In this document: positions 26,393-34,504 of the stretch, piece by piece
Layout of the letters: each line of letters starts with the position of its first letter
How positions within the stretch are numbered: the first letter of the stretch is position 1
Source: Lachnospiraceae bacterium
GTDB taxonomy: Bacteria > Bacillota > Clostridia > Lachnospirales > Lachnospiraceae
Length of the DNA: 47,429 nucleotides
Reading direction: 5' to 3'
Assembly: GCA_017553035.1 (NCBI GenBank)
Contig: JAFZNE010000044.1
Span: 1 to 47,429, forward strand
The notes under the pieces: model-generated
Databases searched by the model: none
Told to the model about the DNA's origin: nothing
Seen by the model: the letters and a program-made list of their open reading frames with translations, nothing else
Program-made: the position numbers and the translations under genes

Positions 26393-27403
26393 ATGAGTAA
26401 ATTGATTTTGCCCGAAGGGTATGAGACCAAGCTTGATGTAAAGGAAACGCAGCATGCGATCAAGTACATCAAGGATCATTTTGAAAGGCAGCTCGCCAAA
26501 CAGCTGAATCTTACGAGAGTTTCGGCGCCTCTGTTTGTTAGGCCGGAATCGGGTCTGAATGATAACCTGAACGGAGTTGAAAGACCCGTTAACTTTGATA
26601 TCAAGGACCTTGACGATGCGAAGGTCGAGGTTGTTCATTCGCTTGCAAAATGGAAGAGAATGGCGCTCAAACAATACGGTTTCAGCTACGGTGAAGGCCT
26701 TTACACCGATATGACCGCGATCAGACGCGATGAGGAACTTGATAACCTTCACAGCGTGTATGTTGACCAGTGGGACTGGGAGAAGATAATACTTAAGGAC
26801 GAGCGCAACGTTGATACGCTGAAGTCGGTCGTAAGAAGGATCTTCCAGGCGCTCAAGGACACCGAGCATTATATTTGCGACAAGTATCCGTTTATCGGCG
26901 AGATACTTCCGGACGAGATCTCATTTGTGACTACTCAGGAGCTTGAAAATATCTGGCCCGACGATACTCCCAAGGAGCGCGAGAACAAGATCTGCCGCAT
27001 GAAAAAAGCTGTTTTCCTGATGCAGATCGGAGATAAGATGGCTTCGGGCGAGCGTCATGACGGCAGGGCTCCCGACTACGATGACTGGGCGCTGAACGGC
27101 GATATACTTGTATATTATCCCGTACTTGACAGCGCATTTGAGCTTTCTTCGATGGGAATAAGAGTTGATGAGAACTCACTCGCGGAACAGCTGAAAAAAG
27201 CGGGCTGCGAGGAAAGAGCCGAGCTTCCGTTCCAGAAGGCGATACTCAATAAAGAGCTTCCTTACACGGTCGGCGGCGGAATCGGCCAGTCAAGAATGTG
27301 TATGTATTTCCTGCGCAAAGCGCATATCGGCGAGGTTCATTCATCGGTATGGCCCGCAGATATGATCGAGAAGGCGGAAGCAGAGGGGATACATCTGCTG
27401 TAA
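26393..27403 (+). CDS. asnA: Aspartate-ammonia ligase
   Basis: A 336-residue ammonia-dependent asparagine synthetase with a class II aminoacyl-tRNA synthetase-like fold. Family blocks are [92 protein letters not shown] and the C-terminal [20 protein letters not shown]. Length matches the bacterial enzyme (about 330-340). The ATG follows GGGAGAGG. Two hairpins lie just downstream. No T-box leader is seen ahead of it. Confidence 0.96.
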   Translation: MSKLILPEGYETKLDVKETQHAIKYIKDHFERQLAKQLNLTRVSAPLFVRPESGLNDNLNGVERPVNFDIKDLDDAKVEVVHSLAKWKRMALKQYGFSYGEGLYTDMTAIRRDEELDNLHSVYVDQWDWEKIILKDERNVDTLKSVVRRIFQALKDTEHYICDKYPFIGEILPDEISFVTTQELENIWPDDTPKERENKICRMKKAVFLMQIGDKMASGERHDGRAPDYDDWALNGDILVYYPVLDSAFELSSMGIRVDENSLAEQLKKAGCEERAELPFQKAILNKELPYTVGGGIGQSRMCMYFLRKAHIGEVHSSVWPADMIEKAEAEGIHLL

Positions 27404-27407
27404 TGCG

Positions 27408-27425
27408 GTTGCCTTCGGAGGCAAC
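27408..27425 (+). terminator. Tetraloop hairpin directly after asnA
   Basis: GTTGCCT (27408-27414), loop TCGG, and AGGCAAC (27419-27425) form a stable stem five bases after the asnA stop. There is no following T run, so it may protect the message end rather than terminate. Confidence 0.4.
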
Positions 27426-27454
27426 GGATCACAATTGAATATTTTATACGTAAT

Positions 27455-27488
27455 TTTACGGCGGAGAAGGTTGCTTCTTCGCCGTAAA
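27455..27488 (+). terminator. Long hairpin downstream of asnA
   Basis: TTTACGGCGGAGAAG (27455-27469) pairs with CTTCTTCGCCGTAAA (27474-27488) over 15 bp with one G-T pair and a four-base loop. It is followed by CTGTTCTAT, not a T run. It is the likely boundary between asnA and the Tad-like cluster. Confidence 0.55.
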
Positions 27489-27533
27489 CTGTTCTATAGA
27501 GGGGTTTGAGACCTGCCAGAAAAATTTTTAAAA

Positions 27534-27579
27534 ATAGTACTTTACAAATCGATTTTTTTGTTATAGTATTTTACACATC
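27534..27579 (+). promoter_or_regulatory. Promoter of the Tad-like cluster with a 29-bp direct repeat
   Basis: TTTACA (27541-27546), a 17-base spacer and TAGTAT (27564-27569) are the likely promoter. It is built from two imperfect copies of ATAGTAYTTTACAMATC (27534-27550 and 27563-27579), so the second copy supplies the -10 box. The rest of the 27489-27683 leader holds a GCGGG/CCCGC hairpin (27615-27627) and a 12-base repeat, ACAATTGAATAT (27431-27442 and 27645-27656). Confidence 0.55.
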
Positions 27580-27683
27580 TCATGAGAAACATTTCAATGG
27601 TTCGAATCTAAACGGCGGGAATCCCGCTACAATCACATTATCTTACAATTGAATATGAAATTTTGTTGCTGAAAGGAGTTTTA

Positions 27684-28406
27684 ATGCGCAGATTCAGGCA
27701 TAGGATCATAATCTGCAGCGCTTTGGGACTTACTTTTCTTGGGATAGTCATATTTTCGATCTGTTTTTTCTACGGAAACCGCATCAAAAATATGCAAAAA
27801 AGGCTTAAAGAAGCCGAAGAAGAACTTCAATTGTTTAATTCCCGGAAAGTATCTGTACTGTGCGTATCAGAGGACATCGAAGCCGGAACGGTCATCTGTG
27901 AAGAAAATCTGGTAAATGCCGAACTTCCGGCTGTATCGGTTCCGGAAAATACAATTCTATATTTATCTGACGCGGTTGGAAAAACCGCAAAAATCCCATT
28001 ATACAAGAATACTTATATTACGAAAGACATGCTGTACGAGAGCGGGCTGCTCGGGCCCGAAAGGGAGATCGAATATTTCTGCATCGAGATCAGCGGCAAT
28101 GTGTCCGTCGGAAGTTATGTCGACGTAAGGATATGCTTTGAGGACGGCTCGGACTACGTAGTGCTTGCAAGAAAACGGATCGAGGGCATTGCCGTAAACC
28201 GCAGCAGCGTGATACTGCATGTCAACGAAGAAGAACTCCTGCGTATGGGGAGCGCCATCGCCGATTGCAGGGCAGGAGAAGGCCGGCGTATATATGCCGT
28301 CGAATATCCGCAAGGTGAGCTACAGGAACCGTCAATCGCGGATTATAAACCATCAGGGGCTGTGGCGGACCTGATCGAGCAGAAGGAGAAGACAGAAGGA
28401 AGGTAG
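27684..28406 (+). CDS. CpaB/RcpC-like SAF-domain protein
   Basis: A 240-residue membrane-anchored protein with an N-terminal helix (IIICSALGLTFLGIVIFSIC), a short coiled coil (NRIKNMQKRLKEAEEELQLF) and an SAF-type domain at about residues 55-120 (VSEDIEAGTVICEENLVNAE, VGKTAKIPLYKNTYITKDML). The layout matches CpaB/RcpC, the periplasmic accessory protein of Tad pili, with RcpC-like C-terminal strands (VSVGSYVDVRICFEDGSDYV). The ATG at 27684 follows AAAGGAG. It opens the cluster. In a Gram-positive cell it would act outside the membrane around the assembling fibre; the exact role of CpaB-like proteins there is not settled. Confidence 0.75.
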   Translation: MRRFRHRIIICSALGLTFLGIVIFSICFFYGNRIKNMQKRLKEAEEELQLFNSRKVSVLCVSEDIEAGTVICEENLVNAELPAVSVPENTILYLSDAVGKTAKIPLYKNTYITKDMLYESGLLGPEREIEYFCIEISGNVSVGSYVDVRICFEDGSDYVVLARKRIEGIAVNRSSVILHVNEEELLRMGSAIADCRAGEGRRIYAVEYPQGELQEPSIADYKPSGAVADLIEQKEKTEGR

Positions 28407-28438
28407 ATTAACAAAAATAATGAAAAGGGGTGACACGG

Positions 28439-29254
28439 GTGCGGAAGATTTCGGTCTACGGTGCAAGATACTGTGATATTGTGCTTTATCTTGCAAGGAC
28501 ACTGCAGAATCTTCATTACAAAGTACTGGTGTGTGACAGAAGCATAGCAAAACCAATGAGGAGCTTTATACCGGTATTTGAAGATTTTGATCTGGATAAA
28601 CAGGTTTTTGATTACGGAGGGTTCGGATATACATATGCCTATCCGGGCTTTGACGAAAGAGATGCGGATTATCGTGTTTCAATGGTGGCGGAGTCCGCAG
28701 GAACGATCCCGGGAGCGGCATTTATCCCGGGGTATCGCGATATGAAGCTGAAACAGGCGATAGAAGATGATATTGACGAGGAAAGCTTCGATTTTATGAT
28801 CATCCTCAACGATGCGTCAGCGGCATTGGCGGATTTTTGGAACGATCATGAAGACGGGAACAGTGTAAGGCTGTTTATTACGGATGAGTATCCCGAGAAT
28901 CTGTATGAAATGAGGAGCGTGCTTCGTGCGATCAACAAGAATTCGCAGTATGACAGAAAAAGGCTGGACGGCAAGAAACTGCTGGTCATAAGGGATTATA
29001 CGGGTACCGCGAAGCTCATTATCGACGAGCTGGAGAAGCTGGCCGGAGCCTCGAAGAGCTTCCTGATACCATGGTCAAAAAAGGACAGGAAGCTTGAGAT
29101 GCTTGCCGCATACAACGACGGTTTCAGATTTATCGATGCTTCAGACAGGCTGCTGAACCTGCTCGAAGAATTGTGCGACGGGGCCGGGATAGATACTTCA
29201 GGCTTCGAATACCGCAGGGCATACATAAATGCCGGGAAGGGGAAAAGAATATGA
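28439..29254 (+). CDS. ParA/TadZ-like protein with no recognisable P-loop
   Basis: A 271-residue cytoplasmic protein whose start, RKISVYGARYCDIVLYLART then LQNLHYKVLVCDRS, has the strand-loop-helix-strand shape of the MinD/ParA fold, but the loop lacks the KGGxGKT nucleotide-binding residues. Later segments (FDFMIILNDASAALADFW, KKLLVIRDYTGTAKLI) match the spacing of ParA-fold strands. In Tad loci a ParA-like protein (CpaE/TadZ) positions the machine at the pole. If the fold is right, this one cannot bind ATP in the usual way. GTG at 28439 is chosen because AAAGGGG lies eight bases ahead. Its stop overlaps a downstream ATG. The fold assignment is inference. Confidence 0.55.
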   Translation: MRKISVYGARYCDIVLYLARTLQNLHYKVLVCDRSIAKPMRSFIPVFEDFDLDKQVFDYGGFGYTYAYPGFDERDADYRVSMVAESAGTIPGAAFIPGYRDMKLKQAIEDDIDEESFDFMIILNDASAALADFWNDHEDGNSVRLFITDEYPENLYEMRSVLRAINKNSQYDRKRLDGKKLLVIRDYTGTAKLIIDELEKLAGASKSFLIPWSKKDRKLEMLAAYNDGFRFIDASDRLLNLLEELCDGAGIDTSGFEYRRAYINAGKGKRI

Positions 29255-29359
29255 GAACCGGAACATGGAGCGTCAATCTCGGCAAATACGGGGAACATGG
29301 GAAATACGGAATGAAACAGGCATCGGGTGAAGAAAGATATACAGGAGGAAGGTCGGATT

Positions 29360-30175
29360 ATGAAGATTGCGTTCTGGTCAGAGAATCACCGGGAGGGTAC
29401 GACATCGTGCATGATGGCGATCTCGGCGGCAGCTGCGTGGAAGATGAGGGTTTACTGCTTATCGACACAGACACATATACTCTCGGAAGAGCTTGAAGAA
29501 TTCTTTCTGCACGATATCACGGAGGATGAGCGTGAATGTCTAAGGCTGGAAATGGGTACGGACTCGCTCATACGGCAGTTTAAATCCGGAAAACTTACCG
29601 GAGAGGATGTACTTAACAATTCGATAGAAAAAGAAGGAGGTCTGTCTTATCTGATACCGTCTTGCAGGATCGAAGGCAGGAGCATTGATGCGGACCTGTT
29701 GGCCAAGATACTTCCGCTTGTTTATTCGGCGGCCGAGGAAAAGTTCGAAACCGTGATGATAGACGCAGGAACAGGTATCGATGACAGCACGATCCAGATA
29801 CTGGCCGAAGCAGACGTTGTTGCGGTTGTATGCTGCCAGGGAAAGAAGATCGTAAGACGATCGATCGAAACCCTGAGAGATGCCGGGATCGCAGAAGAGA
29901 AGCTCTTCTTTGTATTTTCTAGATATATTCCGACTTCCAGGTACAATATCAACAATCTGAAATTCTTCCTGGGAAGGCTCGGGACAGGCAACACCGGCGC
30001 AGTACCGCTAAGCACCGCATTTATGGACGCTATCGAAGAGGGCAGGCAGTATAATTTCCTGAAAAGTCTTGAACGAAATCCCCGGGAGACCGAGGATCCC
30101 TACTTTTTCAAGGAAATAGTCAACTGTGCGGAAAAGCTTATCGGAATGTGCAGAAGGATAGTACGGAGAAGATAG
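29360..30175 (+). CDS. CpaE/TadZ-like ATPase-fold protein with a deviant Walker A
   Basis: A 271-residue protein, the same length as its neighbour. The N-terminus MKIAFWSENHREGTTSCMMA keeps the GTTS end of a ParA-type P-loop but replaces the leading KGG by NHRE. A later VMIDAGTGIDDSTIQILAEA with DVVAVVCCQGKKIVRRSIET fits the Walker B/switch II and the following strand of ParA proteins (D-x-G/A then DxVxVV). It most likely fills the TadZ role of localising the assembly ATPase, which is encoded next with no gap. The ATG at 29360 follows AGGAGG. The 29255-29359 spacer after the preceding gene carries only an overlapping out-of-frame ORF. Confidence 0.65.
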   Translation: MKIAFWSENHREGTTSCMMAISAAAAWKMRVYCLSTQTHILSEELEEFFLHDITEDERECLRLEMGTDSLIRQFKSGKLTGEDVLNNSIEKEGGLSYLIPSCRIEGRSIDADLLAKILPLVYSAAEEKFETVMIDAGTGIDDSTIQILAEADVVAVVCCQGKKIVRRSIETLRDAGIAEEKLFFVFSRYIPTSRYNINNLKFFLGRLGTGNTGAVPLSTAFMDAIEEGRQYNFLKSLERNPRETEDPYFFKEIVNCAEKLIGMCRRIVRRR

Positions 30176-31894
30176 ATGAATCTTTATTTTTTCATAATAC
30201 TGGCGATACTGGCGCTTATACCGGCTGTTTATGGGCTGGCTGGGGTATTTGCCGGGAAAGATAAGAAAGTATCATTTGAGAACGATCATTACAAGATCGG
30301 CAGTCTGACAGAAAAAGTCAGGGCATGTATCAATAACAGGATATCACAGGTCCCCGGACATAAAGTAGAAGGAGACATCAAAAGAAAGATCCTGCGGGCG
30401 AAACTTCGGAATGCCGTAAGGGAATCGTGTCTGGGAGATCCCGGAGACAGAGAATTTTTGAAGGATCATATAAGGGAAATACTACAGCATGACCTGGACA
30501 TCAATGAGAACACGATCGACCGTGTATTGGAGTTTAACCGGCCGGAAATGCTTGGGGCCAGGGATCTGTTTGAGTATCTGTACGCGATCTATCTGCGGGT
30601 ATTCAGGATACATGTTTTTTCACATATGGCGGCCGATTTTGAATGGGATGCGGACAAGACCGACGATAAAGGACGACCGCGTGGAATGATCGATGAAAAT
30701 ACGATCAGGAGCGCGTTTGATGAATGCATGTATGAAGGCCTGTTTACGGATAAGCTCGAGATGCTCACCCAGAGATGTTATGAGACTCTGTACGGACATG
30801 ATGCGGCAGATATCCTGATAATGGACCCGGATATAGACGGGGTTTCGGGCGGAACGGGCGGAAGAACGAGGGTCGAATACAACTATCTTGAGGAAATATT
30901 CGGAAATAAAGAGCAGAAGAGTAATATCTGGGACACGATCTATTGCGTCTACAAGGGGAGGCTTATCCATATGAGCTTTCTGAGCTTCGGGAGTCAGGAG
31001 AATCTCGAGCGCGTTGTAAAGAACCTGTACAGATACAATTCGAGAACTTCCCTTTCCAAACGTAATCCTGTCCTTCTGTCCTCGATGAAAAACAATTCGA
31101 GAGTAGTTGTCGCAAGACCGCCGGTTTCAGACGGATGGACGTTCTTTGTCAGAAAATTTTCGAGTACCGATGCCGGAAAGATCGAGACACTAATTACCGA
31201 CAAAGGCTGTGAGGCTGTTATAGAGCTGCTGAAGAGCATAGTCGGAGCGGAACTGAACTTTGTGGTCAGCGGAAATACCGGAGGCGGAAAAACCACTCTG
31301 GTCAAGGCACTTATCGAATTTATCGACCCCAAATTCGCATTGAGGGTGGTGGAGAGCAACTTCGAACTGAACATCAATAACCTGTATCCGGACAGAAATG
31401 TGCACGTGATGCAGGAGAGAGGTGATTTTACGATTTATTACGCCATTGCCGCCAGCAAGAAGACGGACACAGATGTACTGATCCTCGGAGAGGTCAACGA
31501 ACCGAAGGTGGCGGGAGCATTCATCCAGGTCGCCCAGTCCGGATCAAGGATGGCGATAACTACGCTGCACCACGAAACCACACGCAAGCTAATCGAGTAT
31601 ATGCGCAATGCGCTGGTGTGTGAATGGGGGATAAGCGATATTTCGGTCGCCCAGAAGCAGGTGGTGGATTCCATCAATTTTGACATCCATATGATCCACG
31701 ATGTGACCGGACATCATTATATTGAGCGTATCACCCAGATCATACCGCAGGAAGACAGCGTATCGGGTTACCGACTGAAGAATATAGTCGAATTTGATAC
31801 GCAGGAGCATCGTTATAAGCTTACCGGGACAATAGAAGGCGAGCCCGAGCGGCTGATCGGAAAGGATTGGTATGAGAGGTTCAAAGATATATAA
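30176..31894 (+). CDS. TadA/CpaF-type (VirB11-like) assembly ATPase with N-terminal membrane helix
   Basis: A 572-residue secretion ATPase, expected to power pilus assembly at the inner face of the membrane. Walker A is GNTGGGKTT at residues 366-374 (K372). The Asp-box region that usually reads E-D is changed to VVESNFELNI, and the Walker B strand is DVLILGEVNE (about 433-442), with SGSRMAITTLHHETTRKLI supplying the His box. The N-terminal domain (about 100-330) is as in CpaF/TadA. Unlike typical TadA, the first 25 residues are a hydrophobic helix (LYFFIILAILALIPAVYGLA). The gene begins directly after the TAG of the preceding one and overlaps the next by 23 bases. Confidence 0.88.
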   Translation: MNLYFFIILAILALIPAVYGLAGVFAGKDKKVSFENDHYKIGSLTEKVRACINNRISQVPGHKVEGDIKRKILRAKLRNAVRESCLGDPGDREFLKDHIREILQHDLDINENTIDRVLEFNRPEMLGARDLFEYLYAIYLRVFRIHVFSHMAADFEWDADKTDDKGRPRGMIDENTIRSAFDECMYEGLFTDKLEMLTQRCYETLYGHDAADILIMDPDIDGVSGGTGGRTRVEYNYLEEIFGNKEQKSNIWDTIYCVYKGRLIHMSFLSFGSQENLERVVKNLYRYNSRTSLSKRNPVLLSSMKNNSRVVVARPPVSDGWTFFVRKFSSTDAGKIETLITDKGCEAVIELLKSIVGAELNFVVSGNTGGGKTTLVKALIEFIDPKFALRVVESNFELNINNLYPDRNVHVMQERGDFTIYYAIAASKKTDTDVLILGEVNEPKVAGAFIQVAQSGSRMAITTLHHETTRKLIEYMRNALVCEWGISDISVAQKQVVDSINFDIHMIHDVTGHHYIERITQIIPQEDSVSGYRLKNIVEFDTQEHRYKLTGTIEGEPERLIGKDWYERFKDI

Positions 31895-33554
31895 GATATC
31901 CGTGATATTGATGATCCTGGCCGTAGCAGCGTATCTGGCAGACGATCCTTTTATAGGAGTGATCTATACAGGCTTCATTGTTTATGTGTTCGTTTCGGAG
32001 TATAAACACTCGGAACAGACGGGAAAGGAAATACGCTTTCTTACGGAGCTTGACCGTTTTCTGGGTAATCTGAAACATCATTATTTCCGGACGGGATCGA
32101 TAAGGGATGCGTTGTTTTACGCAGCTGACGGTATCAAAGCCCCACTTAGCAGAGAACTGGCCGAAATTGCCGAGATCCTTGAATCGCCTGATCTGAGGAC
32201 TTTGGGTAACGCTTATCAGAATTCGGAGAAAAACAGGTATCTGCGCCTTCTGATGTCCATGATGATGCTGGTAGAAGAAAACGGAGACCAGGATAACGAG
32301 AACGGGTCCGTGTTTATAAACGCAGTCATGCAGCTGAGAATGGAGGTGCGTGACGAGAGAAGGTTTATCAACAACAGAAAACACAAATTCATGGGTCTGA
32401 CATGGACGGCGGCACTTCCCTCGCTTTCCGTCGGATTTATAGCCTCATGGGCTACAGAGACGAATCCGAATCTGCTCCTGTTCTACTACGGGCGTACGGG
32501 AACAGTCCTGAGACTTGCGATCGCAGGCATAAGTTTTGTGTGCTACAGGTTCGTGAGCGGGCTGAAGAATGCGGGCATTGAGAGCACGAATGAAGAAGCC
32601 CTCCGAGGCAACGTTATCTTACGATGGCTTGAAGGTCTGAAAAAAGGGATAAAGCGTATTGTACTGTTCTGCTTTACCGGACTGATAGTACTGTCTGCAC
32701 TGATGTATTCACACAAGGAAGCAGTCAGGCTTCTGCAGACAGATACAGGGAATATCGAGATGCTGTGTGATATCGCGGACGGAAGACAGATCGCCGCGAT
32801 GGAATATCTTATTCCGCTTTATACCCGGAAACTGGTCATGGAAAAAGGCCCGATGCCGGATGTAGAGAAACTTGCAGGAGAACTGCTTAATGAGGACGGT
32901 ATCGGCAATGCGGAGGTTGCTTCTTCGGCGGCCGAAGAGATCATCAGCCGTGCCGAAATGGCGGTAAGTGAAGGTACTGATATTATAGACCTTATCGTAG
33001 TGCTTGTCGCCGCTGCGATCGCGGCATTTTATCCGGAGCTCGGAAGCATTTTTGAGAAGATCGTAAGAAATTCAAAAGTTAAAGACGAGATCATACTGCT
33101 TCAGCTGATAGTCAGTATTCAGAAGGATGTTCCCGGGATCAGTCCAAGGGTGATCATGGAAACGCTCGAAAGCTTCTCGGTATATTTTAAGGAACCGCTC
33201 AGGAGATGTATCGATGAATACGGCATTTGCGAAACAGAAGCACTCGAATGGCTGAAGAATTCGTGCGAGAATACAGATTTTGTCAGGATCGTAGATTGCT
33301 TTATCATGGCGGACGAACTGGGTACGGAAACAGCTTTTGACGAGATCTCATCCGAGATCAGGGCTTTCCGGGAGGACAGGAAAGCCGAAAGGACGATAGA
33401 TCTCGAAAATGATGTTCTGCTCGGAACGCTTGCCGCGATACTGCCGGGAGGGATCATTTTATTCGGGTATTTGCTTGTACCGTTTATGATAAGCGCGCTG
33501 AACCTGTTCAATTCTTACCAGAACTCGCTCAAGGACTTTATCTCGATAACATGA
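31872..33554 (+). CDS. TadB-TadC-like fused inner membrane platform protein
   Basis: A 560-residue membrane protein. It has two halves, each with a T2SSF/GspF-like helical cytoplasmic domain: about residues 58-165 (LDRFLGNLKHHYFRTGSIRD, ending VRDERRF) and 395-515 (EIILLQLIVSIQKDVPGISP, ending FREDRKAERTID). These are bracketed by membrane segments near 9-45, 175-240, 258-280, 370-390 and 520-550. In Tad systems TadB and TadC are separate ~300-residue proteins of this type, so this looks like their fusion. The ATG at 31872 lies inside the end of the ATPase gene, so translation is coupled. The next gene starts 17 bases after its stop. Confidence 0.75.
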   Translation: MRGSKIYKISVILMILAVAAYLADDPFIGVIYTGFIVYVFVSEYKHSEQTGKEIRFLTELDRFLGNLKHHYFRTGSIRDALFYAADGIKAPLSRELAEIAEILESPDLRTLGNAYQNSEKNRYLRLLMSMMMLVEENGDQDNENGSVFINAVMQLRMEVRDERRFINNRKHKFMGLTWTAALPSLSVGFIASWATETNPNLLLFYYGRTGTVLRLAIAGISFVCYRFVSGLKNAGIESTNEEALRGNVILRWLEGLKKGIKRIVLFCFTGLIVLSALMYSHKEAVRLLQTDTGNIEMLCDIADGRQIAAMEYLIPLYTRKLVMEKGPMPDVEKLAGELLNEDGIGNAEVASSAAEEIISRAEMAVSEGTDIIDLIVVLVAAAIAAFYPELGSIFEKIVRNSKVKDEIILLQLIVSIQKDVPGISPRVIMETLESFSVYFKEPLRRCIDEYGICETEALEWLKNSCENTDFVRIVDCFIMADELGTETAFDEISSEIRAFREDRKAERTIDLENDVLLGTLAAILPGGIILFGYLLVPFMISALNLFNSYQNSLKDFISIT

Positions 33555-33571
33555 CCGAGGAGGATCAATTC

Positions 33572-34006
33572 ATGAGAAACAGATTTGAAATCGCACCGCA
33601 GGCACTGATCATGTCGGTCGGGGTCATCATGTCGATCATTTTGATAAGCATTATGGTCTCGCAGTTCGAAAATGCAAGGAATATTTCATCGGCTGTAACC
33701 AGAAAAATGTCGGAAACTGCGGCGGATATAGCCGACAGCGATATTTTACAGTACGACGGGATAACCCTGACCGGCGCGGATGTAAGAAATTTTTACAGAA
33801 GATATTTTGGCAGTTCGGGTTCGGATATCGAGCTTATGTCGGTAAATAACGGAATACGTACCGTAAGATATACCGACAGCGGGTTTTATACGCAGATGAC
33901 GGATCCTGCCAACAGTAACTATATCAAACCGGACGACCTGTATAAATGCAGTGTGGAGGTCAACGGAAACGGAATTATAACCAATGTGGATTTCACAAGA
34001 AAATAA
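33572..34006 (+). CDS. Pilin-like protein with RNRFEI N-terminus (1)
   Basis: A 144-residue protein with a short basic start (MRNRFEI), a single hydrophobic helix (ALIMSVGVIMSIILISIMVS) and an exported domain of about 110 residues. This is the shape of a pilin or pseudopilin, but there is no Gly before a conserved Glu five residues on, as in prepilin peptidase substrates. The C-terminal half aligns by eye with the next protein: YDG-x(3,4)-[TS]G-x(2)-V near residue 60, a shared YI-x-P segment, and an ending NG-x(2)-T-x(3)-FT. GAGGAGG precedes the ATG at 33572. It may be a structural subunit of the fibre. Confidence 0.65.
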   Translation: MRNRFEIAPQALIMSVGVIMSIILISIMVSQFENARNISSAVTRKMSETAADIADSDILQYDGITLTGADVRNFYRRYFGSSGSDIELMSVNNGIRTVRYTDSGFYTQMTDPANSNYIKPDDLYKCSVEVNGNGIITNVDFTRK

Positions 34007-34018
34007 AGGAGACGATGT

Positions 34019-34477
34019 ATGAAAAAGAGAAACAGAATAGAAATATCGGTAAAGGGTCTTATCCTGGCTGTAGTAGTAATAATTGCGCTTGTACTGAGCG
34101 CGATCTCGCTGTATATGGTCACAAGATCAAGAAGTACGATCAATGACGGCAATACGCAGTACAGCCAGCTGATGAGCAGATATTCCGAGATCAATGCGAC
34201 ATTGTACGACGGGCTGTATGTGTCAGGCGAGAAGGTGATCGATGTGATCAAGGATTGTGCCGGCACGTTAAGCGACGGTGTGGCGGTCGTTACACTTATG
34301 GATGCGGAAGGGAAAGGTTCGGGAAGAGAAGGAACGACCTATAACAGCACTTCCGGGTATGTTGCGCCGGCGAGGAGCAACGAGGAATATATCAATCCGT
34401 CCGGGACATTTGTGGGCTCGGTTACGAAGAATTCCAACGGAATGGTTACCAAGATCACATTTACACAGACAAACTGA
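34019..34477 (+). CDS. Pilin-like protein with RNRIEI N-terminus (2)
   Basis: A 152-residue paralogue of the preceding protein: basic start MKKRNRIEIS, one hydrophobic helix (GLILAVVVIIALVLSAISLY) and a small exported domain ending SVTKNSNGMVTKITFTQTN, which mirrors the end of the first. It starts 13 bases after the previous stop with AAGGAG ahead. No Cys is present, so it is probably a structural rather than metal-binding subunit. Function is inferred from position in the cluster and from general pilin shape. Confidence 0.65.
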   Translation: MKKRNRIEISVKGLILAVVVIIALVLSAISLYMVTRSRSTINDGNTQYSQLMSRYSEINATLYDGLYVSGEKVIDVIKDCAGTLSDGVAVVTLMDAEGKGSGREGTTYNSTSGYVAPARSNEEYINPSGTFVGSVTKNSNGMVTKITFTQTN

Positions 34478-34504
34478 TGATCCGAAAATATGGAGAATAG
34501 TGAT

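Noticed and set aside
27404..27683. 12-base direct repeat ACAATTGAATAT as an integration (att) site flanking a mobile unit
   Set aside because: Both copies are in the same AT-rich spacer, no integrase or recombinase is nearby, and the second copy does not flank the cluster.
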